Origin: Acanthosepion lycidas
Lineage: Eukaryota; Mollusca; Cephalopoda; Sepiida; Sepiidae
Direction of reading: 5' to 3'
Assembly (NCBI GenBank): GCA_963932145.1
Contig: OZ010603.1
Coordinates: 80,585,622 to 80,649,621 of the forward strand
Length of the DNA stretch: 64,000 nt
Part shown: positions 42,901-52,075 of the stretch, piece by piece
Layout of the letters: the number at the start of each line of letters is the position of its first letter
Numbering within the stretch: position 1 is the first letter of the stretch
Notes under the pieces: model-generated
Databases searched by the model: none
What the model saw: only the letters and a program-made list of their open reading frames with translations
What the model was told of the DNA's origin: nothing
Position numbers and translations under genes: made by a program

Positions 42901-44960
42901 CGAACTCTTCAATGCATTATTTTCAATATTCCTGAAGATATCTGCATTGTTTCGTAACAGGTTTTCTGGTTGGTTGAAATGTCCATAGGTTGAGTATGGA
43001 GTGAAGCCAAAGCTCCGAACTCTTCAATGCATTATTTTCAATATTCCTGAAGATATCTGCATTGTCTCTTAACAGGTTTTCGGGTTGGTTGAAATGTCCA
43101 TAGGTTGAATATGGAGTGAAGCCAAAGCTCCTAACTCTTCAATGCATTATTTTCAATATTCCTGAAGATATCTGCATTGTTTCGTAACAGGTTTTCGGGT
43201 TGGCTGAAATGACTATAGGTTGAATATGGAGTGAAGCCAAAGTTCCGAAATCTTCAATGCATTATTTTCAATATTCCTGAAGATATCTGCATTGATTCTT
43301 AGCAGGTTTTTGGGTTGGTTGAAATGTCCATAGGTTGAATTTGGAGTGAAGCCAAAGCTCCGAACTCTTCAATGCATTATTTTAAATATTCCTGAAGATA
43401 TCTTCATTGTTTCGTAACAGGTTCTCGGGTTAGCTGAAATGACCATAGGTTGAATATCAGTGAAGCCAAAGCTCCGAAATCTTCAATTCATTATTTTCAA
43501 CATTCCTGAAGATATTTGCATTGTTTCTTAACAGGTTTTCGGGTTGGTTGAAATGTCCATAGGTTGAATATGGAGTGAAGCCAAAGCTCCGAACTCTTCA
43601 ATGCATTATTTTCAATATTCCTGAAGATATATGCATTGTTTCTTAACAGGTTTTCGGGTTGGTGGAAATGTCCATAGGTTGAATATGGTGTGAAGCCAAA
43701 GCTCCGAACTCTTCAATGCAATATTTTCAATATTCCTGAAGATATCTGCATCATTTCTTAACAGGTTTTCGGGTTGGCTGAAATGTCCATATGTTGAATA
43801 TGGAGTGAAGCCAAAGCTCCGAACTCTTCAATGCATTATTTTCAATATTTCTGAAGATATCTGCATTGTTTGTTAACAGGTTTTCGGGTTGGTTGAAATG
43901 TGCATAGGTTGAATATGGAGTGAAGCCAAAGCTCCGAACTCTTCAATGCATTATTTTCAATATTCCTGAAGATATCTTCGTTCTTTCTTAACAGGTTTTC
44001 GGGTTGGTTGAAATGTCTATAGGTTGAATATGGAGTGAAGCCGTAGCTCCGAACTCTTCAATGCATTATTTTCAATATTCCTGAAGATATCTGCATTGTT
44101 TCGTAACAGGTTTTCTGGTTGGTTGAAATGTCCATAGGTTGAGTATGGAGTGAAGCCAAAGCTCCGAACTCTTCAATGCATTATTTTCAATATTCCTGAA
44201 GATATCTGCATTGTCTCTTAACAGGTTTTCGGGTTGGTTGAAATGTCCATAGGTTGAATATGGAGTGAAGCCAAAGCTCCTAACTCTTCAATGCATTATT
44301 TTCAATATTCCTGAAGATATCTGCATTGTTTCGTAACAGGTTTTCGGGTTGGCTGAAATGACTATAGGTTGAATATGGAGTGAAGCCAAAGTTCCGAAAT
44401 CTTCAATGCATTATTTTCAATATTCCTGAAGATATCTGCATTGATTCTTAGCAGGTTTTTGGGTTGGTTGAAATGTCCATAGGTTGAATTTGGAGTGAAG
44501 CCAAAGCTCCGAACTCTTCAATGCATTATTTTAAATATTCCTGAAGATATCTTCATTGTTTCGTAACAGGTTCTCGGGTTAGCTGAAATGACCATAGGTT
44601 GAATATCAGTGAAGCCAAAGCTCCGAAATCTTCAATTCATTATTTTCAACATTCCTGAAGATATTTGCATTGTTTCTTAACAGGTTTTCGGGTTGGTTGA
44701 AATGTCCATAGGTTGAATATGGAGTGAAGCCAAAGCTCCGAACTCTTCAATGCATTATTTTCAATATTCCTGAAGATATATGCATTGTTTCTTAACAGGT
44801 TTTCGGGTTGGTGGAAATGTCCATAGGTTGAATATGGTGTGAAGCCAAAGCTCCGAACTCTTCAATGCAATATTTTCAATATTCCTGAAGATATCTGCAT
44901 CATTTCTTAACAGGTTTTCGGGTTGGCTGAAATGTCCATAGGTTGAATCATGAGTGTAGC
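42727..44960 (+). repeat. Array-edge 1,149-bp duplication
   Basis: The segment starting near 42727 is repeated from near 43876 at an offset of 1,149 bp, ten monomers minus one base. Shared private variants are TTGAATATCAGTGAAG near 43451 and 44600, GCATCATTTCTTAAC near 43748 and 44897, and GAAGCCGTAGCTCC near 42890 and 44038. The second copy ends at the satellite boundary. Confidence 0.85.
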
Positions 44961-45053
44961 CAAAGCTCCGAACTCTTCAATGCATTATTTTCAATATTCC
45001 TGAAGATATATGCATTGTTTCGTAACAGGTTTTCGCGTTGTTTGAAATGTCCA

Positions 45054-45667
45054 ATGACTATGGTGAATAGGATGATGATCTACAAATTTAAATCCTCAGC
45101 CATGCTCAGCAAACAATGAAACCAATGACTTCTGTGCTGGAACGTTGTCCTAATGAAACAAGTCCTCTTTCCTGAGGAGTTTAATCTTTATAGTCTTTCT
45201 TTCGTAATTAACTCGGAAACTTGGCATGGTACTCTCCATAGATGGTGTGGCTCTTTTGAAAATAGTCACTCAGCAAAATGCCTTTTCACTCCCAAAATCT
45301 GAAACCAGCAACTTCCCTGCAGATGTAACAACAATAGTTCTTTTTTTAGCAGGCAATGAATGAGTTGTTTCTATAACATGGATTTTATCCTTGACTCTAG
45401 ATCAAAGTGATGAATCCACACTTATCCTGGGTTAAAGGCAAACAGTCGGCTCTGCCTGAAATAATGTTAGATTTTCCCGTAATATCAGCCTGGTTTATTG
45501 TTGATCCGGTATCAGAAGACTTGTCACCCACAGAGCAGAAATCATCTTCATGCCAAGTTCATTATGCATAACATTCTCAAATCTTCTACGGGATATCCTT
45601 ACAACATTGGTTATTTTATTTATAGTCAGTCATCTTTTATCTATCACTTTCTGGTGAACACGATCAA
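45054..45667 (-). pseudogene. Truncated mariner (DD34D-type) transposase pseudogene abutting the satellite
   Basis: Reading the minus strand gives a decayed mariner transposase. In order there are a helix-turn-helix remnant (LTINKITNVVRISRRRFENV), a linker resembling SARWVPRLLTPDQ, the NLTLFQAEP segment, a first catalytic Asp in TQDK followed by a frameshift and WIHHFDLESR, then the second Asp in FH-stop-DNVPAQKSL (Asp codon 45147-45149, stop in place of the usual Gln). It ends in HHP just before the third Asp motif. The usual PYSPDL stretch is frameshifted and stops at 45054, exactly where satellite sequence begins. The N-terminus is missing beyond about 45667, where another repeat starts. 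It has at least five stops or frameshifts and is certainly non-functional. The satellite boundary probably removed the C-terminus. Confidence 0.85.
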
Positions 45668-46127
45668 CGTCACACCCCAATCTGGGATACGAGGCCCATT
45701 CCATGCTACATCTCAATTTTCATAAGGTAGTATTTTTATAAAATGCAAATTTGACTGTAACCTAATTAAGTACAATATAGGATCATATGCAATATACATA
45801 AACAATTCAACTATAAAAATTGAAAATAAATACAATGGATCTAAATAAAAATTAGAGACATGTCATAATAGATCATTTCATCTTAAATTAATCAATAATG
45901 TTTTGCGGTAATTTTTAGCATCAAGTTGAGATATTTTTTTTTTGTTTAAAAGTTGAATAATTTAAACACGTTCAAAATTATGGATAAAAAATAGTGAATT
46001 TTATGTTGCGTTTTTATTTATTTTTTTTTTAAGCTTAGCATGAACAAAGCACATTCACGGATTTGGACGAAAAAAATGACCTCTGAATGACGTCAAAATC
46101 CGTGAAAATTTTTCATCATTTAATAGT
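45668..46127 (+). repeat. AT-rich dispersed/tandem repeat R1, copy 1
   Basis: The unit starts near CATCTCAATTTTCATAAGG and includes GTACAATATAGGATCATATG, GAGACATGTCATAATAG, TGTTTTGCGGTAATTTTTAG and GACTTAGCATGAG-like text (here AAGCTTAGCATGAAC). It ends in TTTCATCATTTAATAGTCAG. It joins copy 2 directly, with a start-to-start distance of 404 bp (GGTAG at 45726 and 46130). It has no coding potential that I could recognise. Confidence 0.8.
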
Positions 46128-46570
46128 CAGGTAGTATTTTTTTTTAAATGCAAATTTTATTGTAGCTTAAGTATGCACAATAAAGGATCATATGCAATAT
46201 ACATAAACAATTCAACAATAAAAATAGAAAATAAATACAATGGATGTAAATACAAATTAGAGACATGTCATAATAGATCATTTCATCTTAAATTAATCAA
46301 TAATGTTTTGCGGTAATTTTTAGCATCAACTTGAGATATTTTTTTTCTTGTTTAAAAGTTGCATAAGTTAAACACGTTAAAAATTATGGATAAAAAAAAA
46401 ACAGTGAATTTTATGTAGTATTTTTTCGAGACTTAGCATGAGGAAAATAAATTCACGGATTCAGACAAAAAAATATAAAAAGAACCCGGATTAACGTCAA
46501 AATCGGCGAAAATCTTTCATCTTTTAGTAGTCAGTTGTGATTAGTTTAATTTATAACACTGATATCTTAT
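46128..46570 (+). repeat. R1 repeat, copy 2
   Basis: This copy follows copy 1 directly with roughly 85-90% identity by eye. Both copies share the order TATGCAATATACATAAACAA, ATAGATCATTTCATCTTAAA, AATTATGGATAAAAAA and TAGTCAG. It ends near TTAGTAGTCAGTTGTGATTAG, next to the 3' end of a Tc1/mariner fossil. Confidence 0.8.
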
Positions 46571-46629
46571 TTTAACAGATATTTTAACGAAAATTACACA
46601 AAATTATCTTGAAATACTAAAGAGTAAAT

Positions 46630-47135
46630 TCATTCAATAAAATTGCCAGTGTCTTCAACCACGGCCTTCCGACGAATTCGCAATCTCCTGCAAATCTTCT
46701 GGGCTGTCTCCTCGTTTAAGTTGGTGAATGCTGTCATAATTCTTGTCTTCAGTTCATCATTTGTGTTATAAGAAGTTTTGTTGGTTTCTCGCTCAATTGT
46801 GCCACACACATAATGATTAAGGAGGTTGCGGTCTGGTGAGTTAGGTAGCCAAATGTAAGGGGTTATCTGGTCGCAAAAATTGTGTGACATTCATGACTGG
46901 GTTCTCCTGCTTGTGTGGCATGGGGTAGAGAGATTGCTAGACATAGGATTTTCTACTAGCTACCCTCTTGATCAAAGGCAGTATTACCTGCTCAAGACCT
47001 GCGTGTTGAGTCTGAGGCACAAACAAATTTTCGAATTCTTTTCTTTCTGAGCTGTCATACTTTCGTAATCACGATTAAACTCATCCAACACTCTCCGTAT
47101 CCTCTGCACTGTCCTCAGATTGACACCGCCAAAAA
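46630..47135 (-). pseudogene. Internally deleted Tc1/mariner-superfamily transposase
   Basis: The minus strand carries a 3' open stretch of 86 codons. It begins in MSHNFCDQITPYIWLPNSPD, contains the third acidic-site context LPNSPDRNLLNHYVCG, and ends in VVEDTGNFIE at the stop near 46630. Upstream, in shifted frames, are PCHTSRRTQ (after the second catalytic position) and a VILPLIKRVASRKSYV segment. Further up is an HTH-like NLRTVQRIRRVLDEF at about 47060-47130. The segment between the HTH part and LRLNTQV, which should include the first catalytic Asp, is largely missing. It resembles the Tc1-like proteins with a WPPNSPDLNPLDYYVWG motif. It is non-functional, with several frameshifts and stops. 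Confidence 0.8.
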
Positions 47136-47217
47136 GCGCCAATCAAAAACAAACAACGCGCATGCGCGGATTTAAAAAAAATATAAAATGCTGACAATTT
47201 ATCCATATCACTTTTTA

Positions 47218-47512
47218 TAGGTGAACAATTCAACTATAAAAATTGAAAATAAATACAATGTATCTAATTACAAATTAGAGACATGTCATAATAGATCATT
47301 TCATCGTAAAAAAATCAACACTGATACGCGGCAATTTTGGGCATCCAGTGGAGATTTTTCTTGTTTAACACATTCAACATTATAGATGAAAATTAATGAA
47401 TTTTAAATAGCGATATTTTATATAGAGTTTTTTTTTTATATAGCGTTTTTTATATAGCGTTTTTTCGAGACTCAACATGGTCAAAACGAATTCATGAATT
47501 TTGACAGCAAAA
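47218..47512 (+). repeat. R1 repeat, copy 3 (5'-truncated)
   Basis: It begins within the unit at TGAACAATTCAACTATAAAA and follows the R1 order through GAGACATGTCATAATAG, ACATTCAACATTATAG and CGAGACTCAACATGGTCAAA. A local triplication of a TTTTATATAG-like motif lies at about 47410-47463. Confidence 0.75.
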
Positions 47513-47696
47513 CGGAGAGCCAAGTTCGAATTCCAGTCAATTCGATTCACTTACGTGCTAATACCCTTGGGAAAGGTATGAATCCTCTTCTTCTCCCACT
47601 CCCATAATATAGCATGTCAGACTGGGTTACTATAGCCTTGGATGGCAACTGGTCTACCGCATGAAGAAACGGCAACATGTTGCGGGGAAATAATCT
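47513..47696 (+). repeat. Unclassified SINE-like sequence
   Basis: This stretch lies between R1 copy 3 and two clear tRNA-like SINE units. It contains AAGTTCGAATTCCAGTC, which resembles a Pol III B box, and TACCCTTGGGAAAGG-like text (here TACCCTTGGGAAAGGTATG). I could not find an A box at the expected distance, so the SINE assignment is tentative. Confidence 0.35.
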
Positions 47697-47816
47697 GTCT
47701 CGTCAGTCATGTATCGAAAGAACTATTACGACTGAGTAGTGAGTTCGATTCTCACTGGGTACCCCTTACTTTCGGCCTTGTGCCACATCTAAGCTACGCT
47801 TGGAAAATCACTATGG
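47697..47816 (+). repeat. tRNA-derived SINE, 5'-truncated copy
   Basis: It matches the following SINE unit at an offset of 139 bp and shares GACTGAGTAGT, GTTCGATTCTCACTGGGTA (B-box region) and CACATCTAAGCTACGCTTGG. The A-box half is missing or degraded. A 66-codon plus-strand open frame across this SINE is not credible as a gene. Confidence 0.7.
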
Positions 47817-47817
47817 G

Positions 47818-47957
47818 CACCTCGAGGTGGTGTAATGGTTAGCAAGCTTGTCTCGCTAGAACAATTACGACTGAGTAGTAAGTTCGATCCTCACTGGGTA
47901 CCCCTGACTTTCGGCCTTGTCCCACATCTAAGCTACGCTTGGGAAATCACTACTTAG
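47818..47957 (+). repeat. tRNA-derived SINE with intact A and B boxes
   Basis: TGGTGTAATGG at 47828-47838 fits the Pol III A-box consensus TRGYNNARNNG. GTTCGATCC at 47882-47890 fits the B-box consensus GWTCRANNC. Their spacing is about 54 bp. The tRNA-like head is followed by a body shared with the preceding copy (CTTTCGGCCTTGTCCCACAT and TAAGCTACGCTTGGGAAATC). It does not fold into a complete tRNA cloverleaf, so I call it a SINE. The parent tRNA is not determined. Confidence 0.75.
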
Positions 47958-48027
47958 TTTTATTTTTAACCTATATAACGTGCAAGTGCCTTTTGGGCCG
48001 CCACCGAATCGATGATTTGGGATCTAA

Positions 48028-48417
48028 ATCTACTACATATCAATTTTCATAAGGTATTATTCATATAAAATACAAAATTTGTTGTAACGTAATTATGTAT
48101 AATAATGGATCATACGCAGTATAGTGAAAAATAATCTAGAAAAAATTTGGATATATATAGAATATAGGTAAATATAAATTAGATTCATGATATGAAACCC
48201 AGTAAAGCAATAAATCTTCTTTTACCGTCTTTAATTACAAATTAAATACGTGGAAGTAATAATAGGTAATATAGTTACCTTAGGATTTTTGCATCATGAA
48301 CTTCTTTTAAATGAAACTAAACAGGTGGTCTAGTAAATATGAATCCCTTCACCCAAGATGTAGACGCCCCACCCCCCGAGTCGATGATACGAGACCCCGT
48401 AGTAAACCACATCACAG
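48028..48417 (+). repeat. R1 repeat, copy 4 (variant with B half)
   Basis: The left half is R1 (TATCAATTTTCATAAGG, AATAATGGATCATACGCAGT). After GATATATATAG it switches to a second half that reads AGATTCATGATATGAAACC, TTACCGTCTTTAATTACAAA, AAACAGGTGGTCTAGTAAAT and CCCGAGTCGATGATACGAG. The same second half recurs in copies 5 and 6. Confidence 0.75.
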
Positions 48418-48512
48418 ATAGTATTCATATAAAATACAAAAATCATTGTACCCTAATTATGTACAATAATGGATCATATGCAGTATAGTGAAAAAATCAT
48501 CAAGAAAAATTG

Positions 48513-48767
<255 letters not shown>

Positions 48768-48769
<2 letters not shown>

Positions 48770-49103
48770 AATAAAAAGAAAGAACAGTAAGATATATAAT
48801 CCGGTGTTCTTATAGATATTTTTTTATTTTTACAAAATAGTGCTCAATGTAAATTTACAGAGCATTAATATTATAAACTAACTGATTTAAAATATGTTTT
48901 TTTCGCTACACAGTTCTAACCATGTTTCAAAAATGGAAGCTAAAAGCTTACAATTTAATTTTGTAACTAAATTAAAGACATTAGTTCCATTTCATCCTCA
49001 AGCGAATTTTGGAGTAACTTATTTTTAAATTTACTGAGTTTTAAAGGCACAGCAAAAATCATAATTTACAGTCTCCAAGGATTCAGAGAAATACTTTCAT
49101 CCA
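48768..49103. other. Unassigned AT-rich insert between TA tracts
   Basis: This 336-bp stretch lies between two TA tracts within R1 copy 5. I see no coding frame, terminal inverted repeat or recognisable family. It is probably an insertion of unknown type. Confidence 0.4.
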
Positions 49104-49104
49104 G

Positions 49105-49176
<72 letters not shown>
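49104..49176. repeat. (CA)n(TA)n microsatellite
   Basis: About nine CA units are followed by about 27 TA units, ending at AGGTAAATTC. Confidence 0.95.
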
Positions 49177-49177
<1 letters not shown>

Positions 49178-49544
49178 TAAATTCAAATTAGAGTCATGAT
49201 ATGAAACATAGAAAAACAATAAAACTTCTTTTACCGTCTTTAATTACAAATTAAGTACGTGGAAATAATAAAAAAATTGGTAATATCTTTACCTTATGAT
49301 GTGGCATCATTTGCTTTTAAATGAAACCAAACAGGTGGTCTAGTAAATATTAATCCTATCACGAAAGATGTATTACCCAACCCCGAGTCTATGAGTCCCC
49401 AGTCTGCTGTATCTCAAGTTTTATAAGGTAGTATTCATATAAAATACAAATTTTATCGTAATATATTTATGTATATTAATAAATCCTATGCTGTATAAGT
49501 GAACAACTCAACTACAAAAATAGAAAATAAATACAATGTATATA

Positions 49545-49650
49545 TTAGGTTGGTGCAAAAATAATGACGTAATAATGTCGTTTTTTGACGTGAAAAAATA
49601 CGTCAAAAAACGACATTATTACGTCATTATTTGTTCCTTTGACAAGATTA
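49545..49650. mobile_element. Mariner-type palindromic MITE, copy 1, with altered right end
   Basis: It starts with TTAGGTTGGTGCAAAAATAA, a mariner-like terminus. A perfect 32-bp inverted repeat (49560-49591 with 49600-49631) surrounds an 8-bp loop, GAAAAAAT. The right end should mirror the left as ATTTTTGCACCAACCTAA, but after ATTATT it reads TTGTTCCTTTGACAAGATTA. It is too short to encode a transposase. Confidence 0.85.
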
Positions 49651-49663
49651 TACAATGTATATA

Positions 49664-49765
49664 TTAGGTTGGTGCAAAAATAATGACGTAATAATGTCGT
49701 TTTTTGACGTATTTATTCACGTCAAAAAACGACATTATTACGTCATTATTTTTGCACCAAGCTAA
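49664..49765. mobile_element. Mariner-type palindromic MITE, copy 2, complete
   Basis: Both ends match, TTAGGTTGGTGCAAAAA and TTTTTGCACCAAGCTAA, so this is a 102-bp near-perfect foldback. The loop is ATTTATTC. The 13-bp TACAATGTATATA immediately before it (49651-49663) repeats the one before copy 1 (49532-49544), so the unit plus flank was duplicated at 119 bp. Confidence 0.88.
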
Positions 49766-50481
49766 TAAAAATACAATTTAGAGACCTGTCATAATAGACC
49801 ATTCCATCTTAAATCAAAAATGTTTTGCTGAAAATTTTAACTTTGAATTATTCCTGACGAATAATTGTAGCACATTCAACATTATCGATGAAAAGAACAG
49901 AATTTGATGTATTGTTTTTCTTTTACCGTATTTCAGCAAAAATTAAATATGTGTAAATAATAATAAAATTGGTAATATTGTTACCTGATGATTTTGCATC
50001 ATAGACGGCTTTCAAATGAAACCAAACAGGTACCTTAGTAATTACTAATCCCTTTACCCTAGACGTAGTAACCGCCAACTCTATGATACCAGTTTGTTCC
50101 ATCTCAATTGTTATAAAAAGTCACATAAAATACAAATTTTATCGAAACCTATTTATGTACAATAATGAATCCTTTGCGATATAGGGGAACAATTCAACTA
50201 GAAAAATTGACAAATAAATACAATGTATCTAAATAAAAATTAGAGACATGTCATAATAGATCATTCCATTTTAAATCAACAATGTTTTGCAGCTATTTTT
50301 AAGACCAACTGGAGATTTTTCTTTTTAAAAATTGAAGAATCTTTACTCATTCGACATTATGGATACAAAAATAGTGAATTTTATATAGTGTTTTTTTTTT
50401 TTTTAGACTTAGAATGAGCAAAACAAATTCAAGTATTTGAAGAGAAGAAAATAGACCCCAGAATGACGCCAAATTTTATCC

Positions 50482-50762
50482 TTCAACTCTAGAACACTAA
50501 CCATCAATTAAAGTTACCCCACTACTAACCATGGGTATATCATACCCGATTTTGAAAATATAAATAAAAAAAAAAAATAAATATAAATCTTTATTTAAAA
50601 TATTTTACATGTAAACTCTTCAAAATTTGTACTTTGAGTTAACATTAATAGGAACTGAAAAACATTATTTAGGTAAGAAAATCAGGTACTGAAAATTGTA
50701 ATTAAAAATAGGAAAATTTGCGCTGGGTACTATAATACCCATGGTTAGTGTTCCAGGGTTAA
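50482..50762. mobile_element. piggyBac-like non-autonomous element, copy 1
   Basis: A decayed left end, TTCAACTCTAGAAC, resembles the piggyBac terminus TTAACCCTAGAA. The 255-bp repeat unit runs from TTAA at 50508 to TTAA at 50759-50762. It carries CCATGGGTATATCATACCC near the left and GGGTACTATAATACCCATGG near the right, giving subterminal hairpins. It has no transposase. Confidence 0.75.
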
Positions 50763-51014
50763 AGTTACACCACTACTAACCATGGGTATATCATACCCGT
50801 TTTTGAAAATATCAAAAAAAAAAAAAAAATTAAATATAAATCTTTATTTGAAATATTTTACATGCAGGCACTTCAAACTTTGTACTTTGAGTTAACATTA
50901 ATACGAACTGAAAAAAACATTTTATTTAGGTAAGAAAATTATGTACTGAAAACTGTAATTAAAAATAGGAAAATTTGCGCTGGGTACTATATACCCATAG
51001 AGTTCTAGGGTTAA
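50759..51014. mobile_element. piggyBac-like non-autonomous element, copy 2
   Basis: It shares the TTAA at 50759-50762 with copy 1 and ends in TTCTAGGGTTAA at 51003-51014. In reverse complement this is the typical TTAACCCTAGAA terminus. It is about 90% identical to copy 1, with a period of 251 bp. Confidence 0.78.
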
Positions 51015-51040
51015 TAGTCAGTTGTTCTTTGTTTAAGTTG

Positions 51041-51270
51041 TAAGTTATATAAATGTAGGTAGAAAAAGAGCAAATGTTGATAAGATAGCTAGGGTCGCAA
51101 AGCACAGCCCGCAATTAGGCTTAACCACCCCCAGTCGTGCGTTTAAGACTCAATACGCGCTAGGCCTAGCTCAAATTATGAACGGTGTATTGGGGATGTC
51201 AGCATTAAGCATATCTATTATCTGGTCAGTGTAGTAATAGACGACGGAAAATAAGACCCAGAAATCCGTA
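51041..51270. other. Unassigned spacer before LINE remnant
   Basis: I see no confident gene here. GCCCGCAATTAGGCTTAACC and ACGCGCTAGGCCTAGC are locally GC-richer and could belong to the LINE. A 132-codon minus-strand open frame at 51218-51616 lies antisense to the LINE fragments and is not credible. Confidence 0.4.
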
Positions 51271-51880
51271 GATGCATCGGAATAGCGAAAGTTGCTTTCC
51301 AGAAATCAAATAAAGTATTAAGAGATAAAATAAAAAAAGATGGCTGATTCGGAAGGAAAACTACAGGGGCCCCTAGGCAGGATAGTAGAATAAAACGAGG
51401 TGAAAAGAGACGAACAACTAACTTCAAGAAGACAGAAAGTAAATCCAAGATAGAACTACAAGTGGAAGACGTTAACATCGAACAAGTACCCGAGTTTAAA
51501 TATCTGAGAAGGGGGAAATGCGACACTAAAAATCCTAACAAGCAATAAGATGCTTTCCAAAACCTAAGCAAAAATGTGGGGGTGGGGAAGAGTGCTAAAT
51601 TTTTACGACATATCAATCCTCTTCTATGTCAGTGAATGCTGGACAATCTCCCCTCACACGAATAGAAATCTCTAGGCAAGAGAAATTTGTTTCTACAGAA
51701 GGATATTGAGAATTCTATAGACGGAGCTAATAAGGAATGGCACAGTCTTAAGGAAAATAGAAAGAGAAAGAACACATAAACTCGGAATCAGAAAAAAGTC
51801 AGTTGATATTTCTTGAACACACAAGGAAGGAAGGCTTGGAGAATTTGACACTTAAAGCACATATCGAGACCAAGTCGAGT
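51271..51880 (+). pseudogene. LINE reverse-transcriptase C-terminal remnant
   Basis: Plus-strand fragments in shifting frames read ELQVEDVNIEQVPEFKYLRR, SECWTISPHTNRNL, FYRRILRI and RERTHKLGIRKK, then EGRLGEFDT. Their order matches the region after the reverse-transcriptase catalytic core in non-LTR retrotransposons: VEQVKEFKYLG, then CETWTL, then WFYRRML, then KEGLENL. An earlier IAKVAFQKSNKVLRD at about 51271 resembles the segment before CETWTL and may derive from a second, deleted copy. Many stops and frameshifts are present. The clade (RTE-, CR1- or Jockey-like) is not resolved. Confidence 0.7.
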
Positions 51881-52075
51881 TGGTGTCGATAGATTGTTTA
51901 ACGGTGGGTCGGTAATCTTGTCAAAGGAACAAGCGTTCCTCTTGTGACCAAAAAATGTTTAAGGAATAAAACAAGTTTTGCAGATATATCATATATTAAA
52001 CAGTAAGTACATCAGAAGAGTATTATACGACTAGTGAATGTGTGTCGGTTGACCCAGCGTTCAATCTAGTCGACT

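Larger units (their letters stand above)
1..45053 (+). repeat. 115-bp satellite DNA array, about 392 tandem monomers
   Basis: The whole stretch is a head-to-tail array of a 115-bp monomer. Each monomer can be read from GTTGAATATGGAGTGAAGCC to the next copy, for example at 111, 226 and 341. All copies keep one orientation and I saw no foreign insertion. A typical monomer has 43 G+C in 115, about 37%. Most neighbours differ at only a few positions, mainly substitutions and occasional 1-bp indels. Inside the monomer there is a 7-bp inverted repeat, CAATGCA and TGCATTG, around the short palindrome ATTATT-TTC-AATAAT. A second weak dyad, CCATA and TATGG, spans the monomer junction. Because 115 leaves remainder 1 on division by 3, the reading frame shifts at every monomer, so the 72-84-residue minus-strand open frames are by-products. 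The left end lies outside the window. A centromeric or pericentromeric role is inference. Confidence 0.98.
24006..45053 (+). repeat. Right satellite subfamily block
   Basis: Monomers here mostly read AATATTCCTGAAGATATC, and many carry GTTTCGTAACAGG with GGCTGAAATGACCATAGG. Marker variants recur in a fixed order, including ATCTTCGTTCTTTCTTAAC, GATTCTTAGCAGG, TATCAGCATTG followed by TCGGTCTGGC, and TTGAGTGTGGAG. Their spacing defines 9- to 13-monomer repeats. The final two blocks before the array edge are close duplicates 1,149 bp apart. Confidence 0.85.
49431..50100 (+). repeat. R1 repeat, copy 6, carrying two mariner-type palindromes
   Basis: R1 sequence runs to ACAATGTATATA at 49544, is interrupted by two palindromic MITEs, and resumes at about 49766 with ATTTAGAGACCTGTCATAAT. 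It ends in the B half (GAAACCAAACAGGTACC). This copy contains both the A and the B half, which suggests that the full unit is about 650 bp. Confidence 0.75.
50101..51040 (+). repeat. R1 repeat, copy 7, split by piggyBac-like elements
   Basis: R1 runs from CATCTCAATTGTTATAAAA to GAATGACGCCAAATTTTATC at about 50480. Its terminal TTTAATAGTCAGTTGT reappears at 51010-51026, after the piggyBac-like pair. The insertion is therefore at the TTAA inside the R1 terminus, which is intact in copy 1. Confidence 0.75.

Noticed and set aside
1..45053. Hammerhead-like CUGAAGA...GAAAUGUC in every satellite monomer
   Set aside because: Some satellites do encode hammerheads, so I checked. The 37-base stretch between CUGAAGA and GAAA gives at most three weak pairs, stem III would be a single pair, and the bases after UC do not pair with those before CUGAAGA.
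1..45053. CRISPR-like array
   Set aside because: Repeats are contiguous 115-bp units without unique spacers, and the context is eukaryotic.
1..45053. Telomeric repeat
   Set aside because: No TTAGGG-type or other short G-rich telomere repeat is present.
45498..45725. 75-codon plus-strand open frame
   Set aside because: It lies antisense to the mariner transposase remnant and shows no independent motif.
47818..47957. Functional tRNA gene
   Set aside because: A and B boxes are present but no acceptor and anticodon stems form a full cloverleaf. The body is shared with an adjacent truncated copy, as expected for a SINE.
51218..51616. 132-codon minus-strand open frame
   Set aside because: It is antisense to recognisable LINE reverse-transcriptase fragments.
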